Shown one piece after another: positions 33,621-42,779 of a DNA stretch of 43,329 bases; within the stretch, counting starts at the first letter, position 1; every line of letters begins with the position of its first letter. Location: assembly GCA_937870685.1 (NCBI GenBank), contig CALMZX010000087.1:1-43329 (forward strand). Reading direction: 5' to 3'. Source of the DNA: an uncultured Alphaproteobacteria bacterium. GTDB taxonomy: Bacteria > Pseudomonadota > Alphaproteobacteria > Rhizobiales > Aestuariivirgaceae. The notes beneath the pieces are model-generated. The model saw only the letters and a list, made by a program, of their open reading frames with translations. It ran no database searches and had not been told where the DNA came from. The position numbers and the translations under genes were made by a program.

Positions 33621-35108
33621 ATGAGTTTTGCAACGCTCGGATTGAGCCCCAAAGTCCTCGAAGCCGTCTCTGCGGCAGGTTATACGTCTCCCACCGCCAT
33701 CCAGGCAGAAGCCATTCCCCACGCCCTCGCGCGCCGCGACGTGCTGGGCCTCGCCCAGACGGGTTCCGGCAAGACGGCGGCATTTGTGTTGCCGATGCTG
33801 ACGCTGCTGGAAAAGGGCCGCGCCCGCGCCCGCATGCCGCGCACGCTCATTCTGGAGCCGACACGTGAACTGGCGATGCAGGTGCAGGAGGCTTTTGAAG
33901 CCCTCGGCCGCATGCACAATCTTTCGGTGGCGACACTGATCGGTGGCGTGGCCTTCGAACCGCAGGCCGCCAAGATCGACCGTGGTGCTGATGTCGTGAT
34001 CGCCACGCCGGGCCGCCTGCTCGACCATTTCGAACGCGGCAAGCTGCTGCTGACCGGCGTTGAATTGCTGGTGATCGACGAAGCGGACCGCATGCTCGAC
34101 ATGGGATTTATTCCCGACATTGAGCGCATCTGCAAGCTGCTGCCCTTCACGCGGCAGACACTTTTCTTCTCGGCAACAATGCCGCCGGAAATCCAGCGTT
34201 TGACCGCGCAATTCCTGCACAATCCGGTGCAGGTGGAAACAGCCGCCGTCTCCTCCACCGCTGCCACCATCTCGCAGTTCGCGGTGAAGTGCCCATCCGA
34301 TCCCAAGGCGAAGAGGGATGCGCTTCGCACGCTCATCCGCTCGCAGGGTGACATCAAGAACGCCATTGTCTTTGCCAACCGCAAGACAACCGTGGCCCTG
34401 CTTGAAAAGTCTTTGCGCAAGCATGGCTTCAATGCCGCCGCGCTGCATGGCGACATGGACCAGTCTGCCCGCTTGCGGACGCTTGCGGCATTCCGCGCAC
34501 AGGAAGTCACCTTCCTCATCGCCTCTGACGTGGCGGCCCGTGGCCTCGACATTCCGGAAGTGAGCCACGTCTTCAATTTCGACGTGCCCATCCACTCTGA
34601 AGACTATGTGCACCGCATTGGCCGCACTGGACGTGCTGGCCGCGAGGGCCACGCCTACATGCTGGTGACCAGCCACGACAGCAAGCACTTCAAGGCCATT
34701 GAAGACCTGATCAAGAAGTCGGTGGATTGGTTCGACATTGGCGTACCGGTGTCTGAAAGCGAAGACTCATCTGCGGAAGGTTCCCGCGGCAGAGACCGCC
34801 GGGGCGGACGCGGCCAATCCCGCGAGGGCCAGCGTGCCGAAGGCCGGGATCGCAAGCCCCGTGGCACACGGCAAAGCGAAACATCGGTTGAGCAGCAGCC
34901 TGAAATCGCAAGACAAGGTGAACGCGCGGTGAAGGCCGAGCCAGCCCAACGGACCCGCCACACCGAGCGTCCCGCCCAGTCCGCGCGGCCTCCGCAGCAG
35001 CAGCCACGCCGCGAAAACCGCCGTGAAACCGCTGATGACGGCCCGGATTTCCGTGGTTTTGACCAGGGCAACATGCCGGCCTTTCTCACCCGGACAACCC
35101 GCGCCTGA
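33621..35108 (+). CDS. DEAD-box RNA helicase, RhlE-like
   Basis: This ATP-dependent RNA helicase would act in ribosome assembly or RNA decay. The 495-residue product has every motif: Q motif (PTAIQAEAIP), motif I AQTGSGKT, Ia PTRELAMQ, Ib TPGRLLDHF, II DEAD, III SAT, V ARGLDIPEV and VI HRIGRTGRAG. The last 125 residues are a basic, Arg/Gln/Glu-rich disordered tail (RGRDRRGGRG and similar) typical of RhlE and likely to bind RNA. The ATG at 33621 was chosen because MSFATLGLSPKVLEAV is the RhlE N-terminus; the open frame upstream to 33522 is not conserved. Confidence 0.94.
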   Translation: MSFATLGLSPKVLEAVSAAGYTSPTAIQAEAIPHALARRDVLGLAQTGSGKTAAFVLPMLTLLEKGRARARMPRTLILEPTRELAMQVQEAFEALGRMHNLSVATLIGGVAFEPQAAKIDRGADVVIATPGRLLDHFERGKLLLTGVELLVIDEADRMLDMGFIPDIERICKLLPFTRQTLFFSATMPPEIQRLTAQFLHNPVQVETAAVSSTAATISQFAVKCPSDPKAKRDALRTLIRSQGDIKNAIVFANRKTTVALLEKSLRKHGFNAAALHGDMDQSARLRTLAAFRAQEVTFLIASDVAARGLDIPEVSHVFNFDVPIHSEDYVHRIGRTGRAGREGHAYMLVTSHDSKHFKAIEDLIKKSVDWFDIGVPVSESEDSSAEGSRGRDRRGGRGQSREGQRAEGRDRKPRGTRQSETSVEQQPEIARQGERAVKAEPAQRTRHTERPAQSARPPQQQPRRENRRETADDGPDFRGFDQGNMPAFLTRTTRA

Positions 35109-35182
35109 TCGCATGTGTGCGGGATTTTCCCACATCTGTTCATTTCACCGCCCTTAAGGTTTCGGCATTAAGGTTACGCCTC

Positions 35183-35521
35183 ATGACTGAGGCTTTAACC
35201 ACTGCTGACATGCCGGAAACCGAGGCTGCTCCCGCCGAGCACCGCCGGGCGCGGCGGCAGCGTGTGCTGAAGTCCGCCAAAATCGTGCTGGACGACTGGC
35301 GTGCCATCGACTGCACGGTGCGGGACATGTCCGAAACCGGGGCCAAGATCCAGGTGGGCGGTGCGCATGTGTTGCCGCACAAGTTCAGGCTGCTCATGAT
35401 CTCGGACAACTCGATCCGCCCTGTGCAAATCGCCTGGAAACATAATGACACGATCGGCGTTGCCTTTCGCGGTCCGGCCGAGAAGGCGCCCATCCGCAAA
35501 TTCGTGACGGGAATGTGCTGA
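35183..35521 (+). CDS. PilZ domain protein
   Basis: The 112-residue protein is a stand-alone PilZ domain, a receptor for c-di-GMP. The N-terminal Arg motif (HRRARRQRVLKSAKIVLD) and the DxSxxG motif (RDMSETGAKI) are both present, so ligand binding is expected. The late strand block PVQIAWKHNDTIGVAFRG is also typical. AAGG upstream of 35183 supports this start over 35117. It is 74 bases after the helicase gene and ends three bases from the convergent sufA. With PleD at 5400 it shows that c-di-GMP signalling operates; the partner is unknown. Confidence 0.85.
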   Translation: MTEALTTADMPETEAAPAEHRRARRQRVLKSAKIVLDDWRAIDCTVRDMSETGAKIQVGGAHVLPHKFRLLMISDNSIRPVQIAWKHNDTIGVAFRGPAEKAPIRKFVTGMC

Positions 35522-35524
35522 GGC

Positions 35525-35887
35525 CTACTGGCCCAGCGGGGCCGGCTGCAACTGCACGCTTTCACCACAGCCGCAGGCGGACGTCTGGTTGGGATTGTTG
35601 AACACAAAGCCCGATTTCAGCACACCTGTCTGGTAGTCCATTTCGGTGCCGAGAAGGAACATCAGCGCTTTTGCGTCAATCAAAACACGCGCGCCCTTGT
35701 CTTCGACCACTTCGTCAAAGGGTTTCTGATCCTTGGCCCATTCCATGGTGTATTCCATGCCGGCACAGCCGCCGTTTTTCACGCCGACACGAAGACCGAC
35801 GCCTTCGCCCCTCGACATGAGATCGCGGATGCGGGTCGCGGCTGCATCTGTCAGCTTCATCACTTGCGGGCGTGCTGCCTGGGCCAT
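35525..35887 (-). CDS. sufA: Fe-S cluster assembly protein SufA (HesB/IscA type)
   Basis: This A-type carrier passes Fe-S clusters from SufBCD to target proteins. The 120-residue product has the HesB pattern: VMKLTDAAATRIRDLM, GLRVGVKNGGCAGMEY with the first ligand Cys, and the CxC pair near the end (SACGCGES). The ATG at 35887 is chosen because GAGG lies six bases before it; an ATG at 35893 and longer upstream frames exist. It is the last gene of the leftward suf operon. Confidence 0.92.
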   Translation of the reverse strand: MAQAARPQVMKLTDAAATRIRDLMSRGEGVGLRVGVKNGGCAGMEYTMEWAKDQKPFDEVVEDKGARVLIDAKALMFLLGTEMDYQTGVLKSGFVFNNPNQTSACGCGESVQLQPAPLGQ

Positions 35888-35895
35888 TGTCATCC

Positions 35896-36279
35896 TCACC
35901 ACATATTGAGTGCCATGCGGGCTTCCTCGCTCATGCGCGAGTGGTCCCATGGCGGATCAAAAACGATCTTTGCCTTCACCGATTGGACACCGGCCACGGA
36001 GCCCACGGCATTCTCGACCCAGCCCGGCATATCGCCCGCAACGGGACAGCCGGGAGCCGTCAGGGTCATGTCGATGGCGACGTTGCGGTCATCATCGATA
36101 TCGACCTTGTAGATCAGCCCGAGCTCATAAATGTCCACGGGAATCTCCGGGTCATAGACTGTCTTCAGTGCCGTGATGATGTCGTCGGTCAGGCGCGCCA
36201 GTTCGTCCGCCGGGATGGCGGAGGGGTTGGGCAGGTTGTCAGGCGCATGCCCTGTCGTTCCGGGTGCGGCATCCATCAT
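35896..36279 (-). CDS. SUF system DUF59 protein (SufT-like)
   Basis: The 127-residue product belongs to the MIP18/DUF59 family that helps mature Fe-S proteins. Family blocks are ALKTVYDPEIPVDIYELGLIY, with the conserved DPE, and MTLTAPGCPVAGDMP with one conserved Cys, then VFDPPWDHSRMSEEAR. The first 25 residues are a variable leader. The start overlaps the sufS stop (ATGA), and eight bases separate it from sufA. The place in the operon supports a role with SufBCD; the exact step is unknown. Confidence 0.9.
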   Translation of the reverse strand: MMDAAPGTTGHAPDNLPNPSAIPADELARLTDDIITALKTVYDPEIPVDIYELGLIYKVDIDDDRNVAIDMTLTAPGCPVAGDMPGWVENAVGSVAGVQSVKAKIVFDPPWDHSRMSEEARMALNMW

Positions 36280-37493
36280 CCGAATATCCTCCGGGCAGAG
36301 ATAAGGGCCTCTGCGAGTTTATCAACCTCTTCACGGGTGTTGTACATGGCGAATGAGGCGCGGCAGGTGGCGGTGACGCCGAAGCGCTGAAGCAATGGTT
36401 GTGTGCAATGGGTCCCCGCACGCACGGCAACGCCCTGGCGATCAATCACGGTGGCCACATCATGGGCGTGGGCACCGTCCATGGTGAAGGAGATGATTGG
36501 CCCCTTTTCCCGGGCCTGGCCATAGATGCGCAAGGCATTGATGCCGGACAGACGCTCCATCGCGTAGTCGTGCAGGGCCTTCTCATGTGCCGCAATGGCC
36601 TCAAGACCAACGCCCCGCATGTAGTCCAGTGCAGCGCCAAGGCCGATGGCCTCGACAATCGCAGGTGTTCCCGCCTCGAAGCGGTGCGGCGGGTCGTTGT
36701 AGCTTATGCTGTCTACAGTGACTTCCGAGATCATCTCGCCACCGCCTTGATATGGCGGCATTTTCCGCAAGTGCTCTGCCTTGCCATAAAGGACGCCAAT
36801 GCCGGTTGGGCCATAGGTCTTGTGGCCAGTGAAGACGAGAAAATCGGCGTCCAGCGCCTGCACATCAACATGGCCATGGACCGCCCCCTGGCTCGCATCA
36901 ACCAATACGGGAATCCCCTTGGCATGGGCCAGCCGGATGACTTCGCCAACAGGAACGACCGTTCCCAAGGCATTGGACATCATGGTCACCGCGACCATCC
37001 TGGTGCGCGGTCCCAGAAGTCTGGCAAATTCGTCGAGCAGGAAATTGCCCTCGTCATCCACTGGCACCCATTTGAGCACAGCGCCGCGCCGTTCCCGGTG
37101 GAAGTGCCACGGAACGATGTTGGAATGGTGCTCCATGATCGAAAGAACGATGTCGTCGCCCTCTCCGATGACCAAGCCGCCAAAACTCTGCGCCACAAGA
37201 TTGATCGCTTCGGTGGCGTTGCGGGTGAAAATGATCTGGTCTTTCGACGGCGCATTCAGAAAGCGGCGCACGCTTTCCCTTGCATCCTCGAAGGCCTGTG
37301 TTGCCGCGTTGGAGAGGAAATGCAGCCCACGGTGCACGTTGGCGTATTCCGCCGTCATGCTATGCATCATTGCGTCAATCACGGCCTTCGGCTTCTGCGC
37401 CGAGGCGGCGTTGTCGAGATAGACCAGCGGCTTGCCGTAGACCTCACGGGAGAGGATGGGGAAGTCGTTGCGAATGGCGGTAACGTCAAACAT
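36276..37493 (-). CDS. sufS: Cysteine desulfurase SufS
   Basis: SufS is the PLP-dependent enzyme that takes sulfur from cysteine for cluster assembly. The 405 residues match the family: PLVYLDNAASAQKP, NVHRGLHFLS, EHHSNIVPWH, the PLP Lys in FTGHKTYGPTG, and the catalytic Cys in RAGTHCTQPLL, with the compact loop typical of group II enzymes. The start MFDVTAIRNDFP at 37493 overlaps the sufD stop by one base. It is the second cysteine desulfurase of the operon; no sufE or sufU is seen in the window. Confidence 0.96.
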   Translation of the reverse strand: MFDVTAIRNDFPILSREVYGKPLVYLDNAASAQKPKAVIDAMMHSMTAEYANVHRGLHFLSNAATQAFEDARESVRRFLNAPSKDQIIFTRNATEAINLVAQSFGGLVIGEGDDIVLSIMEHHSNIVPWHFHRERRGAVLKWVPVDDEGNFLLDEFARLLGPRTRMVAVTMMSNALGTVVPVGEVIRLAHAKGIPVLVDASQGAVHGHVDVQALDADFLVFTGHKTYGPTGIGVLYGKAEHLRKMPPYQGGGEMISEVTVDSISYNDPPHRFEAGTPAIVEAIGLGAALDYMRGVGLEAIAAHEKALHDYAMERLSGINALRIYGQAREKGPIISFTMDGAHAHDVATVIDRQGVAVRAGTHCTQPLLQRFGVTATCRASFAMYNTREEVDKLAEALISARRIFG

Positions 37494-38653
37494 CAGCGGC
37501 GCGCAAGCCAGCCCTCCGCATAGGCCGAGAGGCATTCACGGATGCCCTCGTGCTCAATCGTTTCAAAGGCTTCACCTGCGAAGGCCGCAATCAGCAGCGA
37601 CTTTGCGTCCGGTTCCGGAATGCCGCGCGACTTGAGATAGAACATGTGGTCGTGGTTCAGGTCGCCCGCCGTGGCGCCATGGCCACAAACCACGTCGTCG
37701 GCGTAGATCTCCAGTTCGGGCTTGGCATCGAACTCTGCCGCTTCCGACAACAGCAGCGCGTGCGAGGACTGCTTGCCATCGGTCTTCTGGGCGTCCGGCC
37801 TGACGATGACCTTGCCCTGGAAAATCCCACGTGCGTTATCGTCCATCACGCACTTGAAGAGTTCGCGAGACGTGCAATGCGGGACGGCGTGATCGACAAC
37901 GAGACGGGTGTCGGCATGCTGCCTGCCCTTCAGAAGATAGGTTCCGGCAATCTGGGCATCGGCATTTTCGCCGAGGAAGGTCAGGGTTCCGTTCTGGCGG
38001 TTCAACGCGGCACCGGAGGTGAGCGTGAAGTCGCGCAACATGGCGGTGGCCGCGAGTGTCGCAATGACATGGGACAGGTGTGTCGCTTCAGGTGATTCCA
38101 CCTCGGCCTTGATACGGTCAACCCGCGCGCCCTCGGCAAGGCTGATTTCCGTCACCGTATTGCAGAGGTAGTCGCCTTCACCCACGAATGTCTCAATCAC
38201 GGTCGCAGCCGCGTTTGCCGCAACAGAGATCGTGTGGCGCACGCCGATGGCCTGCTGTGCCGCCCCGGTGGCCACATGGACAATCTCGACCGGAAGGTCC
38301 GCATTGCCGTCAAATACAAGTGACACGCCGGACGCCTCAAGTTTGCTGCCAATGCCGACAATCACGTCGTCTGCCAGCGGCACCACAGCATTGATTTCAC
38401 CCCGGGGCAGTTGCGAGCGTTTCGCGTCATAAACGCCATTGACGATGATGATGCGCTTGGCCTTGACACTGGCAAAGGGCGACGACGCCACCAGACGGTC
38501 AATATCGGCATCGCGGGCCGCCACTATCTTGCGGGCATAGGGAGCCGTCACCAGCCGCCGGAGATCGGTCCACTTCCACTCCTCGCTGCGCCGGTTCGGC
38601 AGGGAGACGCCCAGGGAGTCCTCTGCCGCTGTCCTGGGAAGAAGCGCACTCAT
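37493..38653 (-). CDS. sufD: Fe-S cluster assembly protein SufD
   Basis: SufD forms the SufBC2D scaffold with SufB and SufC. The 386-residue product has the variable helical N-terminus (RRSEEWKWTDLRRL, a typical SufD block) and the right-handed beta-helix core (about 120-340; GAALNRQNGTLTFLGENAD, TSRELFKCVMDDNARGIFQGKV, SSHALLLSEAAEFDAKPELEIYADDV read in parts), with the His of VCGHGATAGDLN near the end. It starts in an ATGA overlap with sufC. Confidence 0.95.
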   Translation of the reverse strand: MSALLPRTAAEDSLGVSLPNRRSEEWKWTDLRRLVTAPYARKIVAARDADIDRLVASSPFASVKAKRIIIVNGVYDAKRSQLPRGEINAVVPLADDVIVGIGSKLEASGVSLVFDGNADLPVEIVHVATGAAQQAIGVRHTISVAANAAATVIETFVGEGDYLCNTVTEISLAEGARVDRIKAEVESPEATHLSHVIATLAATAMLRDFTLTSGAALNRQNGTLTFLGENADAQIAGTYLLKGRQHADTRLVVDHAVPHCTSRELFKCVMDDNARGIFQGKVIVRPDAQKTDGKQSSHALLLSEAAEFDAKPELEIYADDVVCGHGATAGDLNHDHMFYLKSRGIPEPDAKSLLIAAFAGEAFETIEHEGIRECLSAYAEGWLARR

Positions 38654-39405
38654 GCCGCTTTCACCACGTAGTCGGCATAACCCTTTTCCTCAAGTTCGAG
38701 GGCCAGTTCCTTGCCGCCGGTCCTAACGATTTTGCCATCGGACAGCACGTGAACCTTGTCCGGGACGATATAGTCCAGCAGGCGCTGGTAATGCGTGATG
38801 ACGATCATGGCACGGTCCGGCGAACGCAATGCATTCACGCCTTCCGCAACCACGCGCAAAGCGTCGATGTCGAGGCCGGAGTCGGTTTCGTCGAGCACGC
38901 AGAGTGACGGTTCCAGCACCGCCATCTGAAGGATTTCCGCCCTCTTCTTCTCGCCGCCGGAAAAGCCGACATTGACGGGCCGACGCAGCATGTCCTGCGA
39001 CACATTCAGGCGCGCTGCCCGGTCTTTCACGTGACGCATGAAGTCCGGCGCACTCATTTCCTTTTGTCCCCGCGCCTTGCGTTGGGCATTGAGTGCCACC
39101 TTGAGGAACTGCATTGTGGCCACGCCGGGGATTTCGATCGGATACTGGAACGCCAGGAACACGCCTTTGGCGGCACGCTGGTCTGGTTCCAGTGCCAGTA
39201 GGTCTTCGCCCTTGAAGGTGACCGAGCCTTCCGTCACCTCATAGCCTTCGCGCCCGGAGAGAACATAGGACAGGGTGGACTTGCCGGAACCGTTCGGCCC
39301 CATGATGGCGTGCACTTCGCCCGGCTTCACCGAGAGCGTGAGCCCTTTCAGGATCTCACGGGATTCGTCTTCGAGCTTGACGTGGAGGTTGTTGATTTCG
39401 AGCAT
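38650..39405 (-). CDS. sufC: Fe-S cluster assembly ATPase SufC
   Basis: SufC is the ABC-type ATPase of the SufBCD scaffold. The 251-residue protein has Walker A GPNGSGKST, the Q-loop block LAFQYPIEIPGV, the SufC signature GFSGGEKKRAEILQM, Walker B LCVLDETDSGLD and the H-loop VITHYQRLLDYI. It lies 74 bases after sufB and overlaps sufD by four bases. The 74-base gap contains no recognisable element. Confidence 0.97.
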   Translation of the reverse strand: MLEINNLHVKLEDESREILKGLTLSVKPGEVHAIMGPNGSGKSTLSYVLSGREGYEVTEGSVTFKGEDLLALEPDQRAAKGVFLAFQYPIEIPGVATMQFLKVALNAQRKARGQKEMSAPDFMRHVKDRAARLNVSQDMLRRPVNVGFSGGEKKRAEILQMAVLEPSLCVLDETDSGLDIDALRVVAEGVNALRSPDRAMIVITHYQRLLDYIVPDKVHVLSDGKIVRTGGKELALELEEKGYADYVVKAA

Positions 39406-39479
39406 GGTTGATCCGGGTCAGGTGGTCGGGATGAATGTTGTTGCAGTGGTGTCTGGAATGATGCCGGGGAGTACGAAGG

Positions 39480-40997
39480 TCATCCCACGCTTCCTTCCAG
39501 TGAAATGCCAATGAGCTTCTGTGTTTCCGCCATGAACTCCATGGGCAGTTGCTGGAGCACGTCACGCACGAAGCCATTGACGATCAGTGCCACGGCCTCT
39601 TCTTCGGACAGGCCGCGTGACATACAGTAGAACATCTGGTCGTCGCTGATCTTCGAGGTGGTGGCCTCGTGTTCAAACTGCGCGGTCGAGGTCTTGCTCT
39701 CGATATAAGGCACGGTGTGCGCCCCGCACTTGTCGCCGATCAGCAGCGAGTCGCACTGGGTGAAGTTGCGGGCGTTGAGGGCCTTGCGGTGGGCTGATAC
39801 CAGCCCGCGATAGGTGTTGTCGCTGCGGCCTGCGGCAATCCCCTTTGAAATGATGCGGCTCGAGGTGTTCTTGCCGAGATGGATCATCTTGGTGCCACTG
39901 TCCACCTGCTGGCGGCCGTTTGAAATGGCGATCGAATAGAACTCGCCGCGCGAATGGTCGCCGCGCAGGATGCAGCTCGGATACTTCCATGTGATGGCAG
40001 AACCGGTTTCGACCTGCGTCCACGAAATCTTGGAGTGCGCGCCCCGGCAATCGCCGCGCTTGGTGACGAAATTGTAGATGCCGCCCTTGCCTTCCGCGTC
40101 GCCGGGATACCAGTTCTGCACCGTCGAATACTTGATCTCGGCATCTTCCAGCGCAATCAGTTCAACCACGGCGGCGTGAAGCTGGCTCTCGTCACGGGTG
40201 GGCGCGGTGCAGCCTTCCAGATAGGAGACGTAAGACCCTTTGTCGGCAATGATGAGGGTTCGCTCGAACTGCCCGGTGTTCTTGGCGTTCATGCGGAAAT
40301 AGGTGGAGAGTTCCATGGGGCAGCGCACCCCCGGCGGCACATAGACAAAGGACCCGTCAGAGAAGACGGCAGCGTTGAGTGCCGCATAGAAGTTGTCGCC
40401 TTGCGGCACTACCGATCCGAGATGCTGTTTCACCAGTTCCGGGTGTTCACGCAGGGCCTCTGAAATCGAACAGAAAATGACGCCGTGCTTCTTCAACTCG
40501 TCCTTGAAGGTTGTGACAACCGAAACGGAATCGAACACGGCATCAACGGCCACCTTGCCGCTGGCGTATTCACCGCCCGACTCGCCATCAAGTTCGCTCT
40601 TCTCGCCCTGCTTCCTCACCCCGGCGAGGATTTCCTGTTCCTTCAGGGGAATGCCGAGCTTGGCATAGGTTTCCAGCAGCTTGGGATCGACTTCATCGAG
40701 CGACTTGGGAGCAGGCGTGGATTTTGGCGCCGCGTAATAGTGCAGGTCCTGGAAATCGATCTTGGGATAGCTGACCTTGGCCCAGGTTGGTTCTTCCATG
40801 TTCTGCCAGACGCGGAACGCTTCCAGACGCCAGTCCAGCATCCACTGCGGCTCGTTCTTTTTGGCGGAAATGTAGCGGACGATGTCTTCGCTCAGGCCCT
40901 TCGGCGCGAGTTCGGACTCGATGTCGGTCTCGAAGCCGTACTTGTACTTGTCGACGTCGATGTCCTTGACCAGTTCGATGGTTTCAAGATCGGCCAT
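39480..40997 (-). CDS. sufB: Fe-S cluster assembly protein SufB
   Basis: SufB is the main scaffold on which the cluster is built. The 505 residues fit the family. Landmark blocks are [85 protein letters not shown] and the C-terminal [20 protein letters not shown]. The Cys of GDCRGAH is near the proposed cluster site. A strong GAGG site precedes the ATG at 40997; upstream open sequence to 41075 is not conserved. It is ten bases downstream of the iscS-like gene. Confidence 0.97.
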   Translation of the reverse strand: MADLETIELVKDIDVDKYKYGFETDIESELAPKGLSEDIVRYISAKKNEPQWMLDWRLEAFRVWQNMEEPTWAKVSYPKIDFQDLHYYAAPKSTPAPKSLDEVDPKLLETYAKLGIPLKEQEILAGVRKQGEKSELDGESGGEYASGKVAVDAVFDSVSVVTTFKDELKKHGVIFCSISEALREHPELVKQHLGSVVPQGDNFYAALNAAVFSDGSFVYVPPGVRCPMELSTYFRMNAKNTGQFERTLIIADKGSYVSYLEGCTAPTRDESQLHAAVVELIALEDAEIKYSTVQNWYPGDAEGKGGIYNFVTKRGDCRGAHSKISWTQVETGSAITWKYPSCILRGDHSRGEFYSIAISNGRQQVDSGTKMIHLGKNTSSRIISKGIAAGRSDNTYRGLVSAHRKALNARNFTQCDSLLIGDKCGAHTVPYIESKTSTAQFEHEATTSKISDDQMFYCMSRGLSEEEAVALIVNGFVRDVLQQLPMEFMAETQKLIGISLEGSVG

Positions 40998-41007
40998 GAC
41001 TCTTTCC

Positions 41008-42093
41008 TCAGGCAGCCCGCCGCGCCCGGTGCCGGGCGACAAGCTGTTTCCAAACGGTGATGAAGAGCTGCACATCGGCAGCCGTTGAGTTCCACCCCAG
41101 GCTTACGCGCAATGCGGCAGAGGAGATTTCAGGTGCCACGCCCATCGCATCCAGAACGTGGGACCGACCGACCTTGCCGGATGAACAGGCCGAACCTGAC
41201 GATACGGCAACGCCCGCGAGATCGAAGTTCATCAGCAGGGTTTCCGCCCTGAAGCCCGGCACGGCAAAACAGGTTGTGTTGGGCAGGCGTTCCGCTTCAC
41301 TCGCAAAGATGACAGCCCCTTCAAGTGCTGATTCCAGCTCAGCCCGCAAGGCTTTGATATTCAATGACATTTCCTGCGCGACAGCAGCAAACCCGGCAAT
41401 CGCCGTCAGATTCTCCGTGCCGGCCCTGCGGCGCAATTCCTGGCCACCGCCCACCAGCAGGGGATCAACGACAAGGCCATCCCGGATGACCAGCGCGCCA
41501 ACGCCCACCGGCCCGCCGACCTTGTGGGCAGCGACGGTCATCAGGTCACAGCCAAGCAGCCCGAAGTTCACCGGCATCTTTCCGAAGCCCTGAACGGCAT
41601 CCACATGCACCAGTGCACCCGCCTTGCGGGCAAGTGCGACGACATCCGCAATCGGCTGGACAACACCCGTTTCGTTGTTGGCCAGCATGACACTGACCAA
41701 CACATTGGGACCCTTGAGAAGGACTTCCAGCGCCGCGAGGTCCACCCGGCCCTGGCTATCAACCGGGATCACGTCCACTTGCTTGCCGCTCACCCGCGCC
41801 GCAGCGAGAACACTCGGATGTTCCACTGCAGACACCAGAATGCGTTCGGCGCCTGCGCCTCGCAGGGCCATGTTGTTCGCCTCGGTGCCGGACGCGGTGA
41901 AGGTGATCATCTGCGGCAGGCAGCCCAGCGAAAAGGCCAATGCCTCGCGGCAATCATCCAGGAGCTTGCGCGCGGCGCGGCCTTCCGCATGCACGGACGA
42001 GGCGTTGCCACCCACTTCCCAGGCCGAAAGCATGGCCGCCCTCACCGAGGGGCGCAGCGGGCTTGTGGCGTTATGGTCGAGGTATGTCCTCAA
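41008..42093 (-). CDS. Cysteine desulfurase, NifS/IscS type
   Basis: The 361-residue PLP enzyme is a group I cysteine desulfurase: [63 protein letters not shown], the PLP Lys in [11 protein letters not shown], and catalytic Cys in [11 protein letters not shown] on the longer flexible loop. It starts at a TTG (42093) inside the iscR stop (TTGA) with GGGAG about eight bases upstream, so it is coupled to iscR. Having it beside SufS gives the operon two desulfurases; this type may serve sulfur transfer beyond Fe-S, such as tRNA thiolation, but that is inference. Confidence 0.93.
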   Translation of the reverse strand: MRTYLDHNATSPLRPSVRAAMLSAWEVGGNASSVHAEGRAARKLLDDCREALAFSLGCLPQMITFTASGTEANNMALRGAGAERILVSAVEHPSVLAAARVSGKQVDVIPVDSQGRVDLAALEVLLKGPNVLVSVMLANNETGVVQPIADVVALARKAGALVHVDAVQGFGKMPVNFGLLGCDLMTVAAHKVGGPVGVGALVIRDGLVVDPLLVGGGQELRRRAGTENLTAIAGFAAVAQEMSLNIKALRAELESALEGAVIFASEAERLPNTTCFAVPGFRAETLLMNFDLAGVAVSSGSACSSGKVGRSHVLDAMGVAPEISSAALRVSLGWNSTAADVQLFITVWKQLVARHRARRAA

Positions 42094-42572
42094 TTGACGG
42101 CTCCCGCGGGCGCGCGGTCCTTGGCCTGCTTGATGGAGGCCGCCAGCGCGAGGTTGCGCTTCTGAATCACATCCTCAAGGGTAACGCTTTCGAGGAAATA
42201 CATCATCTGGCGCCCAAGCGAGGACCACAGGTCGTGGGCGCAGCAGCGGTCTCCGCGAACGCAGCCTTCAACAGCATCGCCTTCACAGCGGGTCACGCGC
42301 AGGGGTTCGTCCACGGCAAGGATCACGTCCGCCATGGCAATTTCTCCGGCGGGGCGGGCCAGGGAATAGCCGCCAGCCGCGCCACGGGCGCTGACCACAA
42401 GACCAGCCCGGCGCAGCTTGCCGAACAGCTGTTCCAGGTATTCCTGGCTGATGTCCTGCCGTTCAGCGATTTCCCCCAGCGAAACCGGACGGGAAACACC
42501 GGAAATGCCGCCGTTGCTGCCGATGTCGATCATCGCCATGACGGCGTAGCGGCCCTTGGTGCTCATTTTCAT
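42090..42572 (-). CDS. iscR: Rrf2 family Fe-S regulator, IscR-like
   Basis: IscR senses Fe-S status through its own cluster and controls suf/isc genes. The 160-residue protein has the winged helix (MKMSTKGRYAVMAMID, SLGEIAERQDISQEYLEQLF, GLVVSARGAAGGY) and a ligand region with RCEGDAVEGC, then RGDRCCAHDLW. Three Cys plus the His in a C-x2-H step fit the cluster ligands of E. coli IscR (Cys92, Cys98, Cys104, His107), though the first spacing is two residues longer. ATG 42572 has AAGGGA about nine bases upstream. It leads the suf operon and probably represses it. Confidence 0.92.
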   Translation of the reverse strand: MKMSTKGRYAVMAMIDIGSNGGISGVSRPVSLGEIAERQDISQEYLEQLFGKLRRAGLVVSARGAAGGYSLARPAGEIAMADVILAVDEPLRVTRCEGDAVEGCVRGDRCCAHDLWSSLGRQMMYFLESVTLEDVIQKRNLALAASIKQAKDRAPAGAVN

Positions 42573-42697
42573 TGCGGCAGTCCCTTCAACCGTCACGAAA
42601 GTCTTGCTTTTTGCCCCTGCCCCCGTGCTAAAGCCCGCACGCACAAACAAGGACCGGAAGGCGGAAAAATCGCCATTCCTGGAATTGTTCTAACGGA

Positions 42698-42724
42698 TTT
42701 ATATAACCCGACTACGGGAGTCAA
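42698..42724 (-). promoter_or_regulatory. Candidate iscR-suf promoter with embedded operator-like palindrome
   Basis: On the minus strand TTGACT (42724-42719) and TATAAA (42703-42698) are spaced by 15 bases, short for sigma70, a spacing often seen in promoters remodelled by a regulator. Between them the inverted repeat CCCG-ACTA-CGGG (42707-42718) fills the spacer. Its place about 125-150 bases before iscR suggests an IscR or other Fe-S-responsive operator. The assignment to IscR is inference. Confidence 0.5.
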
Positions 42725-42779
42725 GTTTCGGATGCGCGGCATTCCTTGATCCCTGTTCGGGTCTGAAACAAGGTGTCCC

